A stretch of DNA of 64,000 nt from Altererythrobacter aquiaggeris (GCF_037154015.1 NZ_JBANRL010000001.1:2542001-2606000), one strand, 5' to 3'. Positions 1 through 12,070 are shown, counted from the stretch's first letter. Translations and numbers: made by a program. The notes: a model not told the origin generated them from the sequence alone.

Positions 1-133
1 TCCCATTTGACAAAGGTCTTGCGCCCCTCATGGTCAAGAATGAATCAGTCCTGCAGGATTGGCAACTGGCACAGGGCGAAATCGGCGCAGGTGTTTCATC
101 GATGCCACACACATCCCGCGCATTTGCGATGGC
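1..133. other. Left flank, no supported gene
   Basis: Short open frames cross this stretch on both strands, but none shows a recognisable domain, a convincing ribosome binding site or a stop before the amt terminator. The plus-strand frames run straight through the terminator hairpin and into antisense of amt, which argues against them. The stretch could hold the edge of a gene lying outside the window, but nothing here proves it. Confidence 0.4.
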
Positions 134-167
134 AAAAAAAAGGGGCCGGAGCGCCATGCTCCGACCC
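134..167 (-). terminator. Rho-independent terminator of glnK-amt
   Basis: Read on the minus strand, a 10-bp stem (arms at 158-167 and 143-152, one G-U pair) closes a five-base loop and is followed by eight T residues (134-141). It lies about 80 bp past the amt stop. A second, weaker hairpin with TGGCGG/CCGCCA arms lies at 201-237, between the stop codon and this terminator. Confidence 0.85.
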
Positions 168-247
168 GTTCGAGTTTTTGTTCGCAGGAGGAACAATTTC
201 TGGCGGGACCGGGGGAGAGAAATTTCCGGCCCCGCCAAACTGGTGTA

Positions 248-2058
<1,811 letters not shown>

Positions 2059-2125
2059 TTATCGCCTGGTTACAGCGAGCCCTGTGCAACATCCGGTAAT
2101 CAGCAGAGGGCTGCCCGCCCGATTC

Positions 2126-2839
2126 TTACGCACCTGCCTGTTTTTTAGGCAATGATAAATCGGCGTAGACGGGCAAATGGTCCGAACCCGCTGCAGCAAG
2201 CGCGCTATGGTGGACGCCGCTATCGTCCAACTGCCAATGCTGCGACGCAACAATGCGGTCCAGCCGTGCGACGGGTTGGCGCGAGGGGAAGCTTCGGCCC
2301 GGGGCGAAACATTGCCAGTCACGCCCGAATTCTGTCATCGCACCACTGCTGACGCCCCATTGGTTGAAATCACCCATCAGTACAGTGGGTTTGGCATCCG
2401 CATGGCCGTTGATATGATCCAATACGGTGCGGATCTGGTGACGGCGGCGCAAGCCGGACAGATCGAGATGCATCCCCACAACCCGGATATGCGTGCCATC
2501 CACCTCGAGATCGGCACGTACGGCACCGCGCGGCTCGATAGTGGGAATTTCGATGTGGTCGGCTTCGCGCACCTTCAGGTTGCGCCGGACCAGCAACGCA
2601 TTGCCATGCCAACCCAGGCTCGGTGTGTTTCCGCCCAATTGAACCGGCTTCCAGTGGGTATCGTCGAGCGCGGCCTTGGACAGGACACTTTTGCGTATGC
2701 CAAACCGCGTATCGGCTTCTTGCAGCGCGATGATATCGGCATTCAGTTCGCGCAGAACCGTAATGATGCGGTCGGGATCGCGCACCCCGTCCACACCGAT
2801 AGCCTTATGGATGTTATAGCTGGCGAATTTCAACTTCAT
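2126..2839 (-). CDS. Endonuclease/exonuclease/phosphatase (EEP) family hydrolase
   Basis: Metal-dependent phosphoesterase of the fold shared by DNase I, exonuclease III and sphingomyelinases. The 237-residue protein shows the family landmarks in order: ASYNIH near the start, LQEAD around residue 40 (metal-binding Glu), GMHLD near 120, MGDFN around 155, LDRI near 190 and the C-terminal GSDHLPV. No signal peptide is visible, so it is probably cytoplasmic. The substrate cannot be told from the sequence; sphingomonads carry several such proteins, with nucleic acid or phospholipid-head substrates both possible. Fourteen bases separate it from the PNPOx-like gene upstream, so the two may be cotranscribed. 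Confidence 0.85.
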   Translation of the reverse strand: MKLKFASYNIHKAIGVDGVRDPDRIITVLRELNADIIALQEADTRFGIRKSVLSKAALDDTHWKPVQLGGNTPSLGWHGNALLVRRNLKVREADHIEIPTIEPRGAVRADLEVDGTHIRVVGMHLDLSGLRRRHQIRTVLDHINGHADAKPTVLMGDFNQWGVSSGAMTEFGRDWQCFAPGRSFPSRQPVARLDRIVASQHWQLDDSGVHHSALAAAGSDHLPVYADLSLPKKQAGA

Positions 2840-2853
2840 TGCAAGGGTGGCAG

Positions 2854-3411
2854 CTATTCGCCTGCAATGTAGCGGTCGGTCGGCCGTGTCGGCAGCCCGT
2901 CGATACTTTCACGGCTGAGCGCCATCTTGGCAGCCCATTGCGATGGATTTGCCTTGGCATGATATCTTACCAACGTCGGACGTTCGGCCTGCATTTCCAT
3001 AAAAGGGACCCCGTAACCGCACGATGTTTGCACGCTTTCGACATCAATATCGAAAATCTGGCGAGTTCCGGGCATCAGGGTGAAATGTTGTGCCAGATCA
3101 GCCCACCCATCATCCGCCGGAAGCACGGGTTTTCCATGGCCGTAAATTCGCAATATCAGCGCAGGCTGTTCAAAATTACAGAACATGACCGTAATCCTGC
3201 CGTCTACCAGCAAATGGGCATTCGTCTCGTTACCCGAACCACCGAGATCGAGATAGCCAACCCGCTTTGGCCCCAACACGCGAAAGGCATCATACCCCTT
3301 GGGGCTGAGATTGATCCGGGCGTCCGCTGCTGCAGTTGCCACAAAGAAGACCGGCTGTTTGCCGATCATCGCGATATGATCGTCTGTGAGATGTTCGCTA
3401 AAATCGGCCAT
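2854..3411 (-). CDS. Pyridoxamine 5'-phosphate oxidase-like (FMN-binding split barrel) protein
   Basis: A 185-residue protein whose N-terminal half has the split-barrel pattern of general-stress PNPOx-like proteins: a strand reading FFVATAAADARINLSPKG, then YLDLGGSGNETNAHLL, then ITVMFCNFEQPALILRIYG. These families bind FMN, F420 or heme, and are not vitamin B6 enzymes by default. The frame can begin at a TTG (3417), but the ATG two codons later (3411, MADFSEHL) is the more natural start. It lies just after prfC on the same strand. The substrate is unknown. Confidence 0.8.
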   Translation of the reverse strand: MADFSEHLTDDHIAMIGKQPVFFVATAAADARINLSPKGYDAFRVLGPKRVGYLDLGGSGNETNAHLLVDGRITVMFCNFEQPALILRIYGHGKPVLPADDGWADLAQHFTLMPGTRQIFDIDVESVQTSCGYGVPFMEMQAERPTLVRYHAKANPSQWAAKMALSRESIDGLPTRPTDRYIAGE

Positions 3412-3447
3412 CGGCAATGATTAAGCGAGACAGGGGCTTACGGCAAG

Positions 3448-4971
3448 TTAGCGTTCTTTCGTCGCCGAAAAAGTCAGCTCGGGGTTCTTTTCCTGCTGAT
3501 AGTTCACGTCCCACACGCTTTTCGCCAGAAACACCAGATCGCCATCGCGGTCTTTTGCGAGATTGGAACGGTTGAACTCTTCAAACCGGTTCTTTGCTTC
3601 ATCCGGGCCCTTGATCCAGCGCGCTGTATCGAAAGGCGCAGCCTCAAGCGCAGCATCGACCTTGTATTCGGCTGCCAAACGAGAAATCAGCACTTCCAGT
3701 TGAAGTTGCCCGACAACGCCCACGATGTGCTGCGCGCCCAGTTCCGGATAGAAAACCTGGATCACGCCCTCTTCGGAAAGATCGTCAAGCGCCTTGCGCA
3801 ATTGCTTCGTCTTGGTCGGATCCTTCAACAACACGCGCCGCAGAATTTCCGGCGCGAAGTTGGGCAGTCCGGTAAAACGGATTTTGTCTTTCTCGCTCAG
3901 CGTATCGCCCACGCGCAAGGTTCCGTGATTGGGAATGCCGATGATATCGCCGGCTTCTGCGGTGTCGGCAATTTCACGGTCCTGCGCGAAAAACAGGATC
4001 GGAGAATGGATGGCAATCGGCTTGCCAAGGCCCGACGGTGTCAGCTTCATGCCGCGTTTGAAAGTCCCCGATACCTGCCGCATGAACGCGATACGGTCGC
4101 GGTGATTGGGATCCATATTGGCCTGCACCTTAAAGATGAAACCGGTAACTTCATCATGGTCAGGGTCGATATGGTCGTCCCCGGCCGGTTGCGGGCGCGG
4201 CGGCGGAGCGTATTTGGCGATCGCGTCGATCAGCTCCGTTACCCCGAAGTTCTTGAGCGCCGATCCAAAGTAAACCGGCGTGAGATCGCCATTCCGGTAA
4301 GCTTCGAGATCAAACGCGGGATAGCCGATTTGGGCCAGCTCTGCCTCCTCGGCAAATTCTTCAGGTAGCACGGCATCCGCTTCGCGTTTGCCGAGAAACT
4401 CTCTCGAGGGACCTTCGGGGCGCGCCACTTTGCCGGTGGTATAATCTAGAATGCCCTCGAATTGGCCGCCCATCCCGATTGGATACATTTGCGGCGACAC
4501 GTCGAGCGCCAGCATATCCGCAATCTCGTCGAGCAATTCGAACAGCGGGCGGCCTTCGCGGTCAACTTTGTTCACAAAGGTGATAATCGGCACCGACCGC
4601 AATCGGCATACCTCGAACAGCTTGCGGGTCTGCGGTTCGATCCCCTTGGCGGCATCAATCACCATTATTGCCGAATCCACCGCCGTCAGCGTGCGATATG
4701 TGTCTTCCGAGAAGTCTTCATGACCTGGCGTGTCGAGCAGGTTGAAAATGATCCCGTCACGTTCGAAAGTCATTACCGACGAGGTGACCGAAATACCGCG
4801 CTGCTGTTCGATCTTCATCCAGTCAGATCGTGCGCGCCGCGCCTGGCCGCGCGCCTTTACTTCACCTGCCAGATGGATCGCTCCGCCTTGCAGCAGCAGC
4901 TTTTCGGTAAGCGTCGTCTTACCGGCATCGGGATGCGAAATAATGGCAAAGGTACGGCGCGTAAGGGTCAT
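3448..4971 (-). CDS. prfC: Peptide chain release factor 3 (RF3)
   Basis: Translational GTPase that removes RF1/RF2 from the ribosome after termination. The 507-residue protein opens with the G1 P-loop SHPDAGKTT (about residues 12-20), then the switch region with RGISVTSSVM, the G3 motif DTPGHEDFS and the G4 motif NKVDREGR. EF-Tu-like domain II and the RF3 C-terminal domain follow. It is slightly shorter than the roughly 529 residues of E. coli RF3, the end being compact. No neighbour is functionally linked. Confidence 0.95.
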   Translation of the reverse strand: MTLTRRTFAIISHPDAGKTTLTEKLLLQGGAIHLAGEVKARGQARRARSDWMKIEQQRGISVTSSVMTFERDGIIFNLLDTPGHEDFSEDTYRTLTAVDSAIMVIDAAKGIEPQTRKLFEVCRLRSVPIITFVNKVDREGRPLFELLDEIADMLALDVSPQMYPIGMGGQFEGILDYTTGKVARPEGPSREFLGKREADAVLPEEFAEEAELAQIGYPAFDLEAYRNGDLTPVYFGSALKNFGVTELIDAIAKYAPPPRPQPAGDDHIDPDHDEVTGFIFKVQANMDPNHRDRIAFMRQVSGTFKRGMKLTPSGLGKPIAIHSPILFFAQDREIADTAEAGDIIGIPNHGTLRVGDTLSEKDKIRFTGLPNFAPEILRRVLLKDPTKTKQLRKALDDLSEEGVIQVFYPELGAQHIVGVVGQLQLEVLISRLAAEYKVDAALEAAPFDTARWIKGPDEAKNRFEEFNRSNLAKDRDGDLVFLAKSVWDVNYQQEKNPELTFSATKER

Positions 4972-5019
4972 GCCGCGCGCCCTAGCGCCCGCGTCCCCCG
5001 TAGTCGAGTGCGGCGTGGC

Positions 5020-5640
5020 CTAGCGGGAAAGCCCCTGACGTAATAACATCACCATTCTGGCGGCAATCGTTTCCATATCGGCATCATCCTGCTGGACCCC
5101 GTAGCGCAGGCCAAGAAAGACGTTCATCCCCATAATTGCCCAGGCTTCGACCTCGCCGACTGTGCGGATTTGGTCCGCCTCATGCATTTCGGCTAGCCGG
5201 GTCTCGATACGCGTAGCCGTGGTGGCATAATGGTCCTGCCAGGCTTCGGGTGCGACAAATTCTGCCTCGTCGATGATCCGGTAGAGTTCCTTATGCTCCC
5301 GGGCGAAAGACAAAAAGGCCGCGAGCGCCTTGCCCTCACGCTCCAGCGAAGGGGGTTGTTCCGCAATCGCAGGGGCAACCGCATCACGGACGCTGCCTGA
5401 CATATCCTGCACCAGCGCGCGGAACAGCACGTCCTTGGATGCGAAATAAGTGTAAAAGCTGCCCAGCGCGACACCCGCGCGCGAAGTAATCGACACAATC
5501 GAAGTTTCGTGAAAGCCTTTCTCGCCAAACCCGATTGCCGCCGAATCCAGAATCTTTCGTCTGGTCGCGCGCCCTCTTGCCGTGCGCGGCACGTGTGGTG
5601 CAGCCATCACCGGCTTTGATGCGGATTCCTCGTCGATCAT
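5020..5640 (-). CDS. TetR/AcrR family transcriptional regulator
   Basis: A 206-residue regulator. The N-terminal helix-turn-helix lies at about residues 22-68 (GRATRRKILDSAA, then TSIVSITSRAGVALGSFYTYFASKDVLF, a typical TetR recognition-helix region). The rest is the variable ligand and dimer domain, which resembles AcrR/FabR-like family members. It is transcribed away from the TonB-dependent receptor across a 100-bp gap with a perfect inverted repeat (5683-5705), so it probably controls that receptor and itself. The ligand is not known. Confidence 0.9.
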   Translation of the reverse strand: MIDEESASKPVMAAPHVPRTARGRATRRKILDSAAIGFGEKGFHETSIVSITSRAGVALGSFYTYFASKDVLFRALVQDMSGSVRDAVAPAIAEQPPSLEREGKALAAFLSFAREHKELYRIIDEAEFVAPEAWQDHYATTATRIETRLAEMHEADQIRTVGEVEAWAIMGMNVFLGLRYGVQQDDADMETIAARMVMLLRQGLSR

Positions 5641-5682
5641 GGCGCTAGCTTACTGTTCCCCGACAAAGACACAACACAAAAC

Positions 5683-5705
5683 TTGAAAGTCGGTTCATCT
5701 TTCAA
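5683..5705. promoter_or_regulatory. Inverted repeat, candidate TetR operator
   Basis: TTGAAAG (5683-5689) and CTTTCAA (5699-5705) form perfect seven-base arms around a nine-base centre. The site sits in the middle of the divergent region between the tetR-type gene and the TonB-dependent receptor, 35 bp before the receptor start. Size and symmetry suit a TetR dimer. Function is inferred from position. Confidence 0.6.
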
Positions 5706-5740
5706 TACAGGATCGCGATAAGCTATCGGGAGAAGCTGAA

Positions 5741-8119
5741 ATGACACGAATCCGTATCGTATTCGCCGCGCAATTGATGGATGGCTGCGCACTGGTCGCC
5801 TTGGCAGCGATGGCTACGCCCGTTGCTGCGCAGGATCAGACGGAAACGTCTCCTGCACAGGCCGCACGGACCATATCGGCAAATGAGGGCGAAATTATCG
5901 TCACAGCACGGCGGCGCGAGGAACGGCTGATCGATGTCCCCGTCGCAGTCACTTCTCTCAGTGCCGAAACGCTGTCCAATATCGGCGCCAGCGACATCAC
6001 GGCCATCGCCGAAAACGCTCCCAATGTGACGCTTGAAGCATCGCGTGCCACCAACTCGACACTGAGCGCTTTCATCCGCGGCATCGGACAACAGGATCCG
6101 GTGTCCGGCTTCGAACAGGGCGTCGGTATTTATCTTGACGACGTTTATCTCAATCGACCGCAGGCCGCTCTGCTGGATATCTATGATGTCGAGCGGGTAG
6201 AAGTTTTGCGCGGACCGCAAGGGACGCTGTACGGCCGCAACACCATCGGCGGTGCAGTCAAATACGTAACCCGGCGCCTGCCAGCCGATACGGCCGTCAC
6301 GATCCGTGCAACCTACGGATCTTATGACCGGCGGGAGGGCGTCATATCAGCTTCCACACCCATCAACGACATCGTCCGCGTCGGCGCGGCGGTGGCCGGT
6401 TTCAACCGCGACGGGTTTGGCGAAAATCTGACGCTGGGCATCGACAATTACGACAAGAAAATGATTGCGGCGCGCGGCAATCTGGAAATCGGCGGCTACG
6501 GTGCGCCGGTCCTGATCCGGATTTCAGGTGACTATACCAAGGACAAAAGCAATCCGCGCGGCGGTAGCCGCCTGATCACCGGGTTGGCGTCAGGTGCGCC
6601 GGTGCTGGATGATGAATACGATACGCGCGGCGGGCTGGCCGATCCCAGGCAGGAAGTCGAAGCTTACGGCGTGGCGATGAACATTGCAGTGGATCTGAGC
6701 GATGCGCTGACATTCAAATCGATAACTTCATGGCGGAAAGATGATAGCCAGAGCCCGATCGATTTTGATGCGCTTCCAGCAGTCGATCTCGATGTTCCGG
6801 GGGCCTACTTCAACGAACAGTTCAGCCAGGAATTGCAGCTGGCATATGATGATGGTGACAAGCTGTCCGCGCTGCTTGGCGCTTATTACCTCGATGCCTC
6901 GGCGGACACGTTATTCGACGTCCGGCTGTTTCAAGTTTTCGCCGGGTTTACCGCGTTTACGCAAGCCAATATCGACACCGAAACCTATGCAATATTCGGC
7001 GACGTGACGAATGATCTGACAGACCAATTCAGCATATCGCTGGGCGGCCGGTACACGTGGGACGAACGTACGGCAGATATCCTCCGGCAGAATTATCTCG
7101 GCGGCGGATCGCCTGCTTTTGGCGGGGCGGGAATTCCATTCGGCAGGGCGAGCACGGATTTCGAGGGATCGCGGGACTTTAAGAAGTTTACCCCGCGCGC
7201 CTCGGTCAGTTTCAAACCGTCACCTGACCAGAATATCTACGCCAGCTACTCGCAAGGGTTCAAGGGTGGCGGCTTCGATCCGCGAGGGGTGGGCGTGAAT
7301 GCGCCTGACACAGATGGCACTCCCGGGCTGAGCGATGCCGAGATTGCCGGCTTCCTCAGTTTCCGCCCGGAAAAAGTCGATAGCTACGAAGTAGGCTACA
7401 AGGGCAGCTTTGCAGACGGGCGCCTGTATCTGGCACTGGCAGGGTTTATCGCCGATTATACCGATGTCCAGATTCCCGGATCAGTGGCGTGTAACGTCGG
7501 CGGCATCGCCACTTTCTGCGGAGTGGTTTCCAATGCCGGTAAGGCGAGCTTCAAAGGCGTGGAACTGGAAACAGTCGCGACATTGGCAGAAGGTTTGGGC
7601 AGCACCGGTGACAGGCTGACACTTAACGGCTCGCTCGGTTATATCGACGCCGAATATGACGAATACATCACCAACATCGGCGGGGTCCCTACCGATGTGG
7701 CTGAATTCCGAGAAGTGCAAAATACTCCGAGGTGGACCGCCAGCGGACGCCTCAATTACACTGCGCCGGCCGGCAATGGCGACATATATGCCGGCGCCGG
7801 GGTCAGCTACCGCAGCAAAACCTATCAATTTGAGGTCCCCAATCCCTTTATTGATCAAAGTGCTTATGCGCTGGTCGATGCAAGCATTGTTTATAATGCC
7901 CCCGGCGACCGATGGAGCCTTGGCCTTTACGGCAAGAACCTGACGGACAAACGGGTCAAGACCTCGGGCTATGCTTTCATCGTGGTCGATCCACGCACCG
8001 GCGTTCCGGTTTTGAACGGCAGCGGACAGCCGCTCTCGGCGTTGGGCACGGAAGGCACTTTGACCGCATTCTATAACGAACCGCGGCAAGTGTTCGCGAC
8101 GCTGACATTTCGTTACTGA
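5741..8119 (+). CDS. TonB-dependent outer-membrane receptor
   Basis: Outer-membrane beta-barrel that imports a large or scarce ligand with energy from TonB-ExbBD. The 792-residue precursor has a signal peptide ending near VAAQ (residue about 30), a TonB box reading GEIIVTARRR, and a plug domain (about 50-165) with IRGIG, LDDVYLN and VEVLRGPQGTLYGRNTIGGA. The barrel ends in an aromatic residue (TFRY), as expected for BAM recognition. It is of the FecA/CirA-like class abundant in sphingomonads. The ligand cannot be read from sequence, and no iron-specific site is evident upstream. The ATG is preceded by GGGAGAAG. Probably repressed or activated by the divergent TetR protein. Confidence 0.93.
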   Translation: MTRIRIVFAAQLMDGCALVALAAMATPVAAQDQTETSPAQAARTISANEGEIIVTARRREERLIDVPVAVTSLSAETLSNIGASDITAIAENAPNVTLEASRATNSTLSAFIRGIGQQDPVSGFEQGVGIYLDDVYLNRPQAALLDIYDVERVEVLRGPQGTLYGRNTIGGAVKYVTRRLPADTAVTIRATYGSYDRREGVISASTPINDIVRVGAAVAGFNRDGFGENLTLGIDNYDKKMIAARGNLEIGGYGAPVLIRISGDYTKDKSNPRGGSRLITGLASGAPVLDDEYDTRGGLADPRQEVEAYGVAMNIAVDLSDALTFKSITSWRKDDSQSPIDFDALPAVDLDVPGAYFNEQFSQELQLAYDDGDKLSALLGAYYLDASADTLFDVRLFQVFAGFTAFTQANIDTETYAIFGDVTNDLTDQFSISLGGRYTWDERTADILRQNYLGGGSPAFGGAGIPFGRASTDFEGSRDFKKFTPRASVSFKPSPDQNIYASYSQGFKGGGFDPRGVGVNAPDTDGTPGLSDAEIAGFLSFRPEKVDSYEVGYKGSFADGRLYLALAGFIADYTDVQIPGSVACNVGGIATFCGVVSNAGKASFKGVELETVATLAEGLGSTGDRLTLNGSLGYIDAEYDEYITNIGGVPTDVAEFREVQNTPRWTASGRLNYTAPAGNGDIYAGAGVSYRSKTYQFEVPNPFIDQSAYALVDASIVYNAPGDRWSLGLYGKNLTDKRVKTSGYAFIVVDPRTGVPVLNGSGQPLSALGTEGTLTAFYNEPRQVFATLTFRY

Positions 8120-8123
8120 TTGA

Positions 8124-8170
8124 AATCGGCTCCAGCGGGCAGGCCGCTACCCGCAGGAGCCGATTATAAT
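8124..8170. terminator. Bidirectional terminator between the receptor gene and pheT
   Basis: Ten-base arms AATCGGCTCC (8124-8133) and GGAGCCGATT (8156-8165) enclose a second stem GCGGG/CCCGC, separated only by single A-A mismatches. The plus-strand tail ATAATTTAT follows. The structure fills the 51-bp gap between two converging genes. Confidence 0.75.
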
Positions 8171-10576
8171 TTATCCGCGCAGTTCTGCGCCCAGCTTGGC
8201 CGCTGCTGACATAACCTTCTCTGTAACCGCCTTGAGATCGACATCGGCAAAGCTTTTCTCGCCTGGTTGAAGTGTCACCTCCACCGCGAGTGATTTTTTA
8301 CCGTCGGGAACGCCTGCACCGCGGAAATCGTCGAAGATCCGCGCGCTGACAATGATCGATTTGTCTGCCCCTGTGACCGCCCTGACCAGATCGGCTGCGG
8401 GCATAGCCTCGTCCACCAGGAATGCAAAGTCACGAGTGACGGATTGTAGCGCAGGGGGTGCGTAGGCAGCGCGCGCAAATCTGGGTGGACCATTTTTTGC
8501 CGGAATGGCATCGAGGAATATCTCGGCCGCCACGACAGGGCCATCCAGATCAAACGCCGCCAGTGTCCGGGGATGCAGGGCGCCGAACCGGGCCAACACA
8601 TTCTTCGGGCCAAGCCGCGCTGTGGCTGACTGACCAGGATGAAACTGGTAACCAGCCTCGCCCATGATTTGCAGCTTCGGCACCGGCGCACCGGCTTCGG
8701 ACAATAACGCAAGCGCTTCGGCCTTTGCGTCGAACGCCCCGAACGGGACCGCCCTGCCGCCATCCGCCGAAGTGGACCAGCGGCGCGGTTCCTTCTCGCC
8801 CGCCAGCACCAGCCCCAGCGTCAGCCTCTCGTCGCTGGAGCCATCCGCATTGCGGAAATACCGGCGGCCGATTTCAAACAGCCGCAGCGATGTCGCGCCG
8901 CGATCCATATTGCGTTTAACCGCTGATAACAGACCGGGCATGATCGACGGCCGCATGGCCTTCATATCTTCGCTGATCGGGTTTTCGAGCACCCACAAAT
9001 CCTGGCCCTCGACCGCAAAATGCTCCGCTTCGGCAACTGGCAGGAACGACCAGGTGATCGCTTCGTGCATTCCGCGCGACGCGGCAGCGCGGCGCAAACG
9101 GCGCTCCAGTTTCTGGACATCGGTTGCAGTCGGCGGTGCCACCCCGTCCGGCCGGTCCAGCGCAACACTTTCGACATTGCCAAGCCCGTGAATACGGACG
9201 ATTTCTTCGACCAGATCGGCAGCGCCGTCGATATCGGGGCGCCAGGTTGGAGCGGAAACATTCCAGTTGCTGTCGGCATCAAAGCCCAGCGCGGCAAGGA
9301 TCTCTCGCTGCCGGTCCTGCGAAACCGCCACGCCGCCCAGCCGTTGTGTCAATGCCGCATCGAAGGCGATAATCTTGCGCTCCAGCGGCGGGTTGCCTGC
9401 ATGGACTATCTCTGACGGCTGACCCCCGCAAATGTCGAGTATCAGCGTCGTCAAAATTGCAAGACCGTCGTCAAGAAAAGCCGGATCGACACCGCGCTCG
9501 AAACGCGTGCGGGCATCGGACGTCAGACCAAGTTTTCTCCCCGTGGCGCCGATACGCTCGGGGTCGAAATACGCCACTTCGAGCAGAACGTCGGTGGTGG
9601 TTTCGGAACATCCGGAATGCTCGCCGCCCATAATACCTGCAATATCGTGCACACCGCGATCGTCGGCGATTACCGTCATGTTGGAGTCGAGCACATATTG
9701 CTTTTCGTTAAGCGCGGTCACGATTTCCCCATCCTCCGCGCGCCGGGCAAAAACAGCGCCGTTCAGCTTCGCCAGATCATAGGCGTGCGACGGGCGGCCA
9801 AAGGCCAGCATCACATAGTTGGTGATGTCGACCAGTGCCGAAATCGGGCGCTGGCCCGCACTGATCAGCCGGCGCTGCATCCAGTCTGGTGATGCACCAT
9901 TGGTCACGCCCTTGATGCTGCGACCATAAAAGGCCGGACAACCTTCGGGATCGTCCGTGCGGATTTCAGAGGCACAAGGATGCGTGCCTTTAATGTGAGT
10001 GGGTACAAATGGCTTGAGCTTGCCCAGCCCCGCTGCAGCAAGATCGCGTGCGACGCCGAATACACCCATGCAATCAGGCCGGTTCGGGGTGATCGCCACA
10101 TCGAACACCGGATCTGAACCTGAATAATCCGCGAAACTGGCGCCAACCGGAGCGTCGTCGGGCAGTTCGATGATGCCATCATGCTCATCGCCCATTTCAA
10201 GTTCGCGGACCGAGCACATCATGCCGTTGCTTTCGACGCCGCGAATGGCGCTTTTTCGGAGTTCCATGCCGTTTGCAGGTACGATCGCGCCGGGCAGACC
10301 AAGCACGCCTATCATCCCTGCTCGCGCATTGGGCGCTCCGCAAACAACCTGCAAAGGGTCGCCTGCGCCTGTATCGACGCTCAACACTTGCAACTTGTCC
10401 GCGTCCGGGTGTTTCCCGGCGGTAAGGACTTTGGCCACGCGAAAACCGGCGAACCGCTCGGCGGGATCTTCGATACCTTCAACCTCGATCCCGATTCTGT
10501 TCAGCTTGTCGGAAATTTCCGCCACGCTTGCATCGGTTTCGAGAAAATATTTCAGCCAGGACAGGGAAAATTTCAT
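8171..10576 (-). CDS. pheT: Phenylalanine--tRNA ligase beta subunit
   Basis: Beta chain of the alpha2-beta2 synthetase that charges tRNA-Phe. The 801 residues match the usual bacterial length. The N-terminal tRNA-binding (EMAP/OB-like) domain is seen at about 40-150 ([19 protein letters not shown] and [12 protein letters not shown]). The B3/B4 editing region follows, then the B5 and catalytic-like core, and a ferredoxin-like anticodon-binding domain at the end (from about residue 705). Its ATG overlaps the pheS stop by four bases, so the two subunits are translationally coupled and made in equal amounts. Confidence 0.97.
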   Translation of the reverse strand: MKFSLSWLKYFLETDASVAEISDKLNRIGIEVEGIEDPAERFAGFRVAKVLTAGKHPDADKLQVLSVDTGAGDPLQVVCGAPNARAGMIGVLGLPGAIVPANGMELRKSAIRGVESNGMMCSVRELEMGDEHDGIIELPDDAPVGASFADYSGSDPVFDVAITPNRPDCMGVFGVARDLAAAGLGKLKPFVPTHIKGTHPCASEIRTDDPEGCPAFYGRSIKGVTNGASPDWMQRRLISAGQRPISALVDITNYVMLAFGRPSHAYDLAKLNGAVFARRAEDGEIVTALNEKQYVLDSNMTVIADDRGVHDIAGIMGGEHSGCSETTTDVLLEVAYFDPERIGATGRKLGLTSDARTRFERGVDPAFLDDGLAILTTLILDICGGQPSEIVHAGNPPLERKIIAFDAALTQRLGGVAVSQDRQREILAALGFDADSNWNVSAPTWRPDIDGAADLVEEIVRIHGLGNVESVALDRPDGVAPPTATDVQKLERRLRRAAASRGMHEAITWSFLPVAEAEHFAVEGQDLWVLENPISEDMKAMRPSIMPGLLSAVKRNMDRGATSLRLFEIGRRYFRNADGSSDERLTLGLVLAGEKEPRRWSTSADGGRAVPFGAFDAKAEALALLSEAGAPVPKLQIMGEAGYQFHPGQSATARLGPKNVLARFGALHPRTLAAFDLDGPVVAAEIFLDAIPAKNGPPRFARAAYAPPALQSVTRDFAFLVDEAMPAADLVRAVTGADKSIIVSARIFDDFRGAGVPDGKKSLAVEVTLQPGEKSFADVDLKAVTEKVMSAAAKLGAELRG

Positions 10577-11703
10577 GCCGGTGCTCCCACGCCAGCCGAA
10601 AGTGTCGGCTGGTCAAATGGCGCAAATCCGTAATGATCGAGCCACCGGTGGTCGCCATCGAAAAACGCGCGTAAATCGTCCATTCCGTATTTGAGCATCG
10701 CGAGGCGGTCTACACCCAGGCCAAAAGCAAAGCCCTGATATACGTGCGCATCGAGCCCGGACATTTCAAGTACCCGGCGGTTGACCATTCCGCTACCCAA
10801 AAGCTCCATCCAGGCATGGCCGGGCGCATCGCCGCTGCCGCCCAGAACACGGCGGCCGTCTTCCATGGCAAAACCGACATCGACTTCGACCGACGGTTCT
10901 GTGAAGGGGAAATAGGACGGCCGCAACCGCAGCACGATGTCATCACGCTCGAAGAAGGCTTTCAGGAAAGTTTCGAGTGTCCATTTGAGATGGCCAAGAT
11001 GGATGTTCTTGTCGATCACCAACCCTTCGATCTGGTGAAACATGGGTGTGTGCGTGGCATCGCTGTCGCTGCGATAAACGCGCCCCGGCGCGATAATGCG
11101 GATCGGTGCACCGCCGCCATGTTCTTTCACTATCGCTTGCATCGTGCGGACCTGCACGGGCGATGTGTGCGTGCGGAGCAGCATACGCGTGGCCCCGTGC
11201 TTGCCGCCTGCATTCCGGTCAGGGAAATAAAACGTATCGTGCATCGCGCGTGCCGGATGGCTTTCGGGCATGTTGAGCGCGGTAAAATTGTGCCAGTCAT
11301 CCTCGATTTCGGGGCCGGTCGCAACGGCGAAACCCATATCGGCAAATATCTCTGCAAGCTCGTCCAACACCTGGCTGACCGGGTGAACGCTGCCGCGCGG
11401 ACTTTGCCGAGCGGGCAATGACATATCGAGCGTCTGCGATGCCAGTTGCCGTTCAAGTGCCGCATCGTCGAGCGCCGACTTACGTTCGGCAATCGCGCCC
11501 GCAACCGCGGCGCGCAAATCCTGGATTTTCGGACCTTCTTTTTGGCGCTGTTCGGGTGTCATCTTGCCAAGCGTTTTGAGCAATGCGGATACCGATCCCT
11601 GCTTGCCGAGATATTCTACTCGCAATGCTTCCAGCGCATCGGCGGTTTCTGCCGCAGCAATCCGCGCGGGTGCAGTGGTGCCCAGCTGTTCAAGTTCACT
11701 CAT
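10573..11703 (-). CDS. pheS: Phenylalanine--tRNA ligase alpha subunit
   Basis: Catalytic chain of PheRS. The 376 residues comprise an N-terminal coiled-coil (about 1-90; the early part, with [17 protein letters not shown], is the family opening) and the class II aminoacyl-tRNA synthetase core. Motif 2 is around [10 protein letters not shown], and motif 3 is [24 protein letters not shown]. It sits downstream of rpmI-rplT as in many bacteria, but 525 bp of structured non-coding DNA separate them. Confidence 0.97.
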   Translation of the reverse strand: MSELEQLGTTAPARIAAAETADALEALRVEYLGKQGSVSALLKTLGKMTPEQRQKEGPKIQDLRAAVAGAIAERKSALDDAALERQLASQTLDMSLPARQSPRGSVHPVSQVLDELAEIFADMGFAVATGPEIEDDWHNFTALNMPESHPARAMHDTFYFPDRNAGGKHGATRMLLRTHTSPVQVRTMQAIVKEHGGGAPIRIIAPGRVYRSDSDATHTPMFHQIEGLVIDKNIHLGHLKWTLETFLKAFFERDDIVLRLRPSYFPFTEPSVEVDVGFAMEDGRRVLGGSGDAPGHAWMELLGSGMVNRRVLEMSGLDAHVYQGFAFGLGVDRLAMLKYGMDDLRAFFDGDHRWLDHYGFAPFDQPTLSAGVGAPA

Positions 11704-11933
11704 TGTTACTATCCGAATTTCTGTTTCGCGCCCCCTCTATAAGCGGGGCAGCCGCTTCGCAACGTCTGTCCGGTTTTTGGGCAACTGGTCAGCGGTGCTA
11801 TTTACGCCTCCCGATTAGCGAGGGGCGCAGAATGCAGTTAATGCTAAAAAAATAGCTACTGGCGTCGTATTCTTACAATAGTTCCCAAGCATTCCGATCT
11901 ATCAGGCCCTTGGAGCCGTTAATTCGGCCAGAA
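11704..11933. other. Non-coding region upstream of pheS
   Basis: First part of the 525-bp gap between pheS and rplT. No ORF with family features is present. On the plus strand a -10-like TACAAT sits near 11875, which could start the RNA candidate downstream, but no matching -35 is clear. On the minus strand this is the pheS leader, and no phenylalanine-rich leader peptide was found in it. Confidence 0.4.
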
Positions 11934-12070
11934 AATTTCATGGTTTTTGGGGGGCAATTGAACCTTTGGGTTCTGACCGGAGACATGAAATTGTTCGCCG
12001 CCCTGCACGGGTGGGCGCGCGAACAAGAAGCGCGGAAAGTCTTTAGGCTTTCCGCGCTTCTTTATTGTTG
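11934..12070 (+). ncRNA. Candidate structured RNA: three adjacent hairpins ending in a terminator
   Basis: Three hairpins follow each other almost without gaps. The first pairs AATTTCATG (11934-11942) with CATGAAATT (11984-11992) and carries an inner GAACC-TTTG-GGTTC stem (11960-11973). The second pairs GTTCG-CGCCC (11993-12003) with GGGCG-CGAAC (12013-12024), with a 1x2 internal loop. The third is a perfect 13-bp stem (12027-12039 with 12048-12060, eight-base loop) followed on the plus strand by TTTATTGTTG, as in a Rho-independent terminator. The T-rich tail favours a plus-strand RNA. A minus-strand role as a pheST leader or attenuator is the alternative. It was not recognised as 6S, SRP, tmRNA or RNase P RNA. 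Confidence 0.45.

Noticed and set aside
2135-2151. TGCCT-N7-AGGCA hairpin at the end of the EEP gene
   Set aside because: It lies inside the coding sequence before the stop and lacks a following T tract on the transcribed strand.
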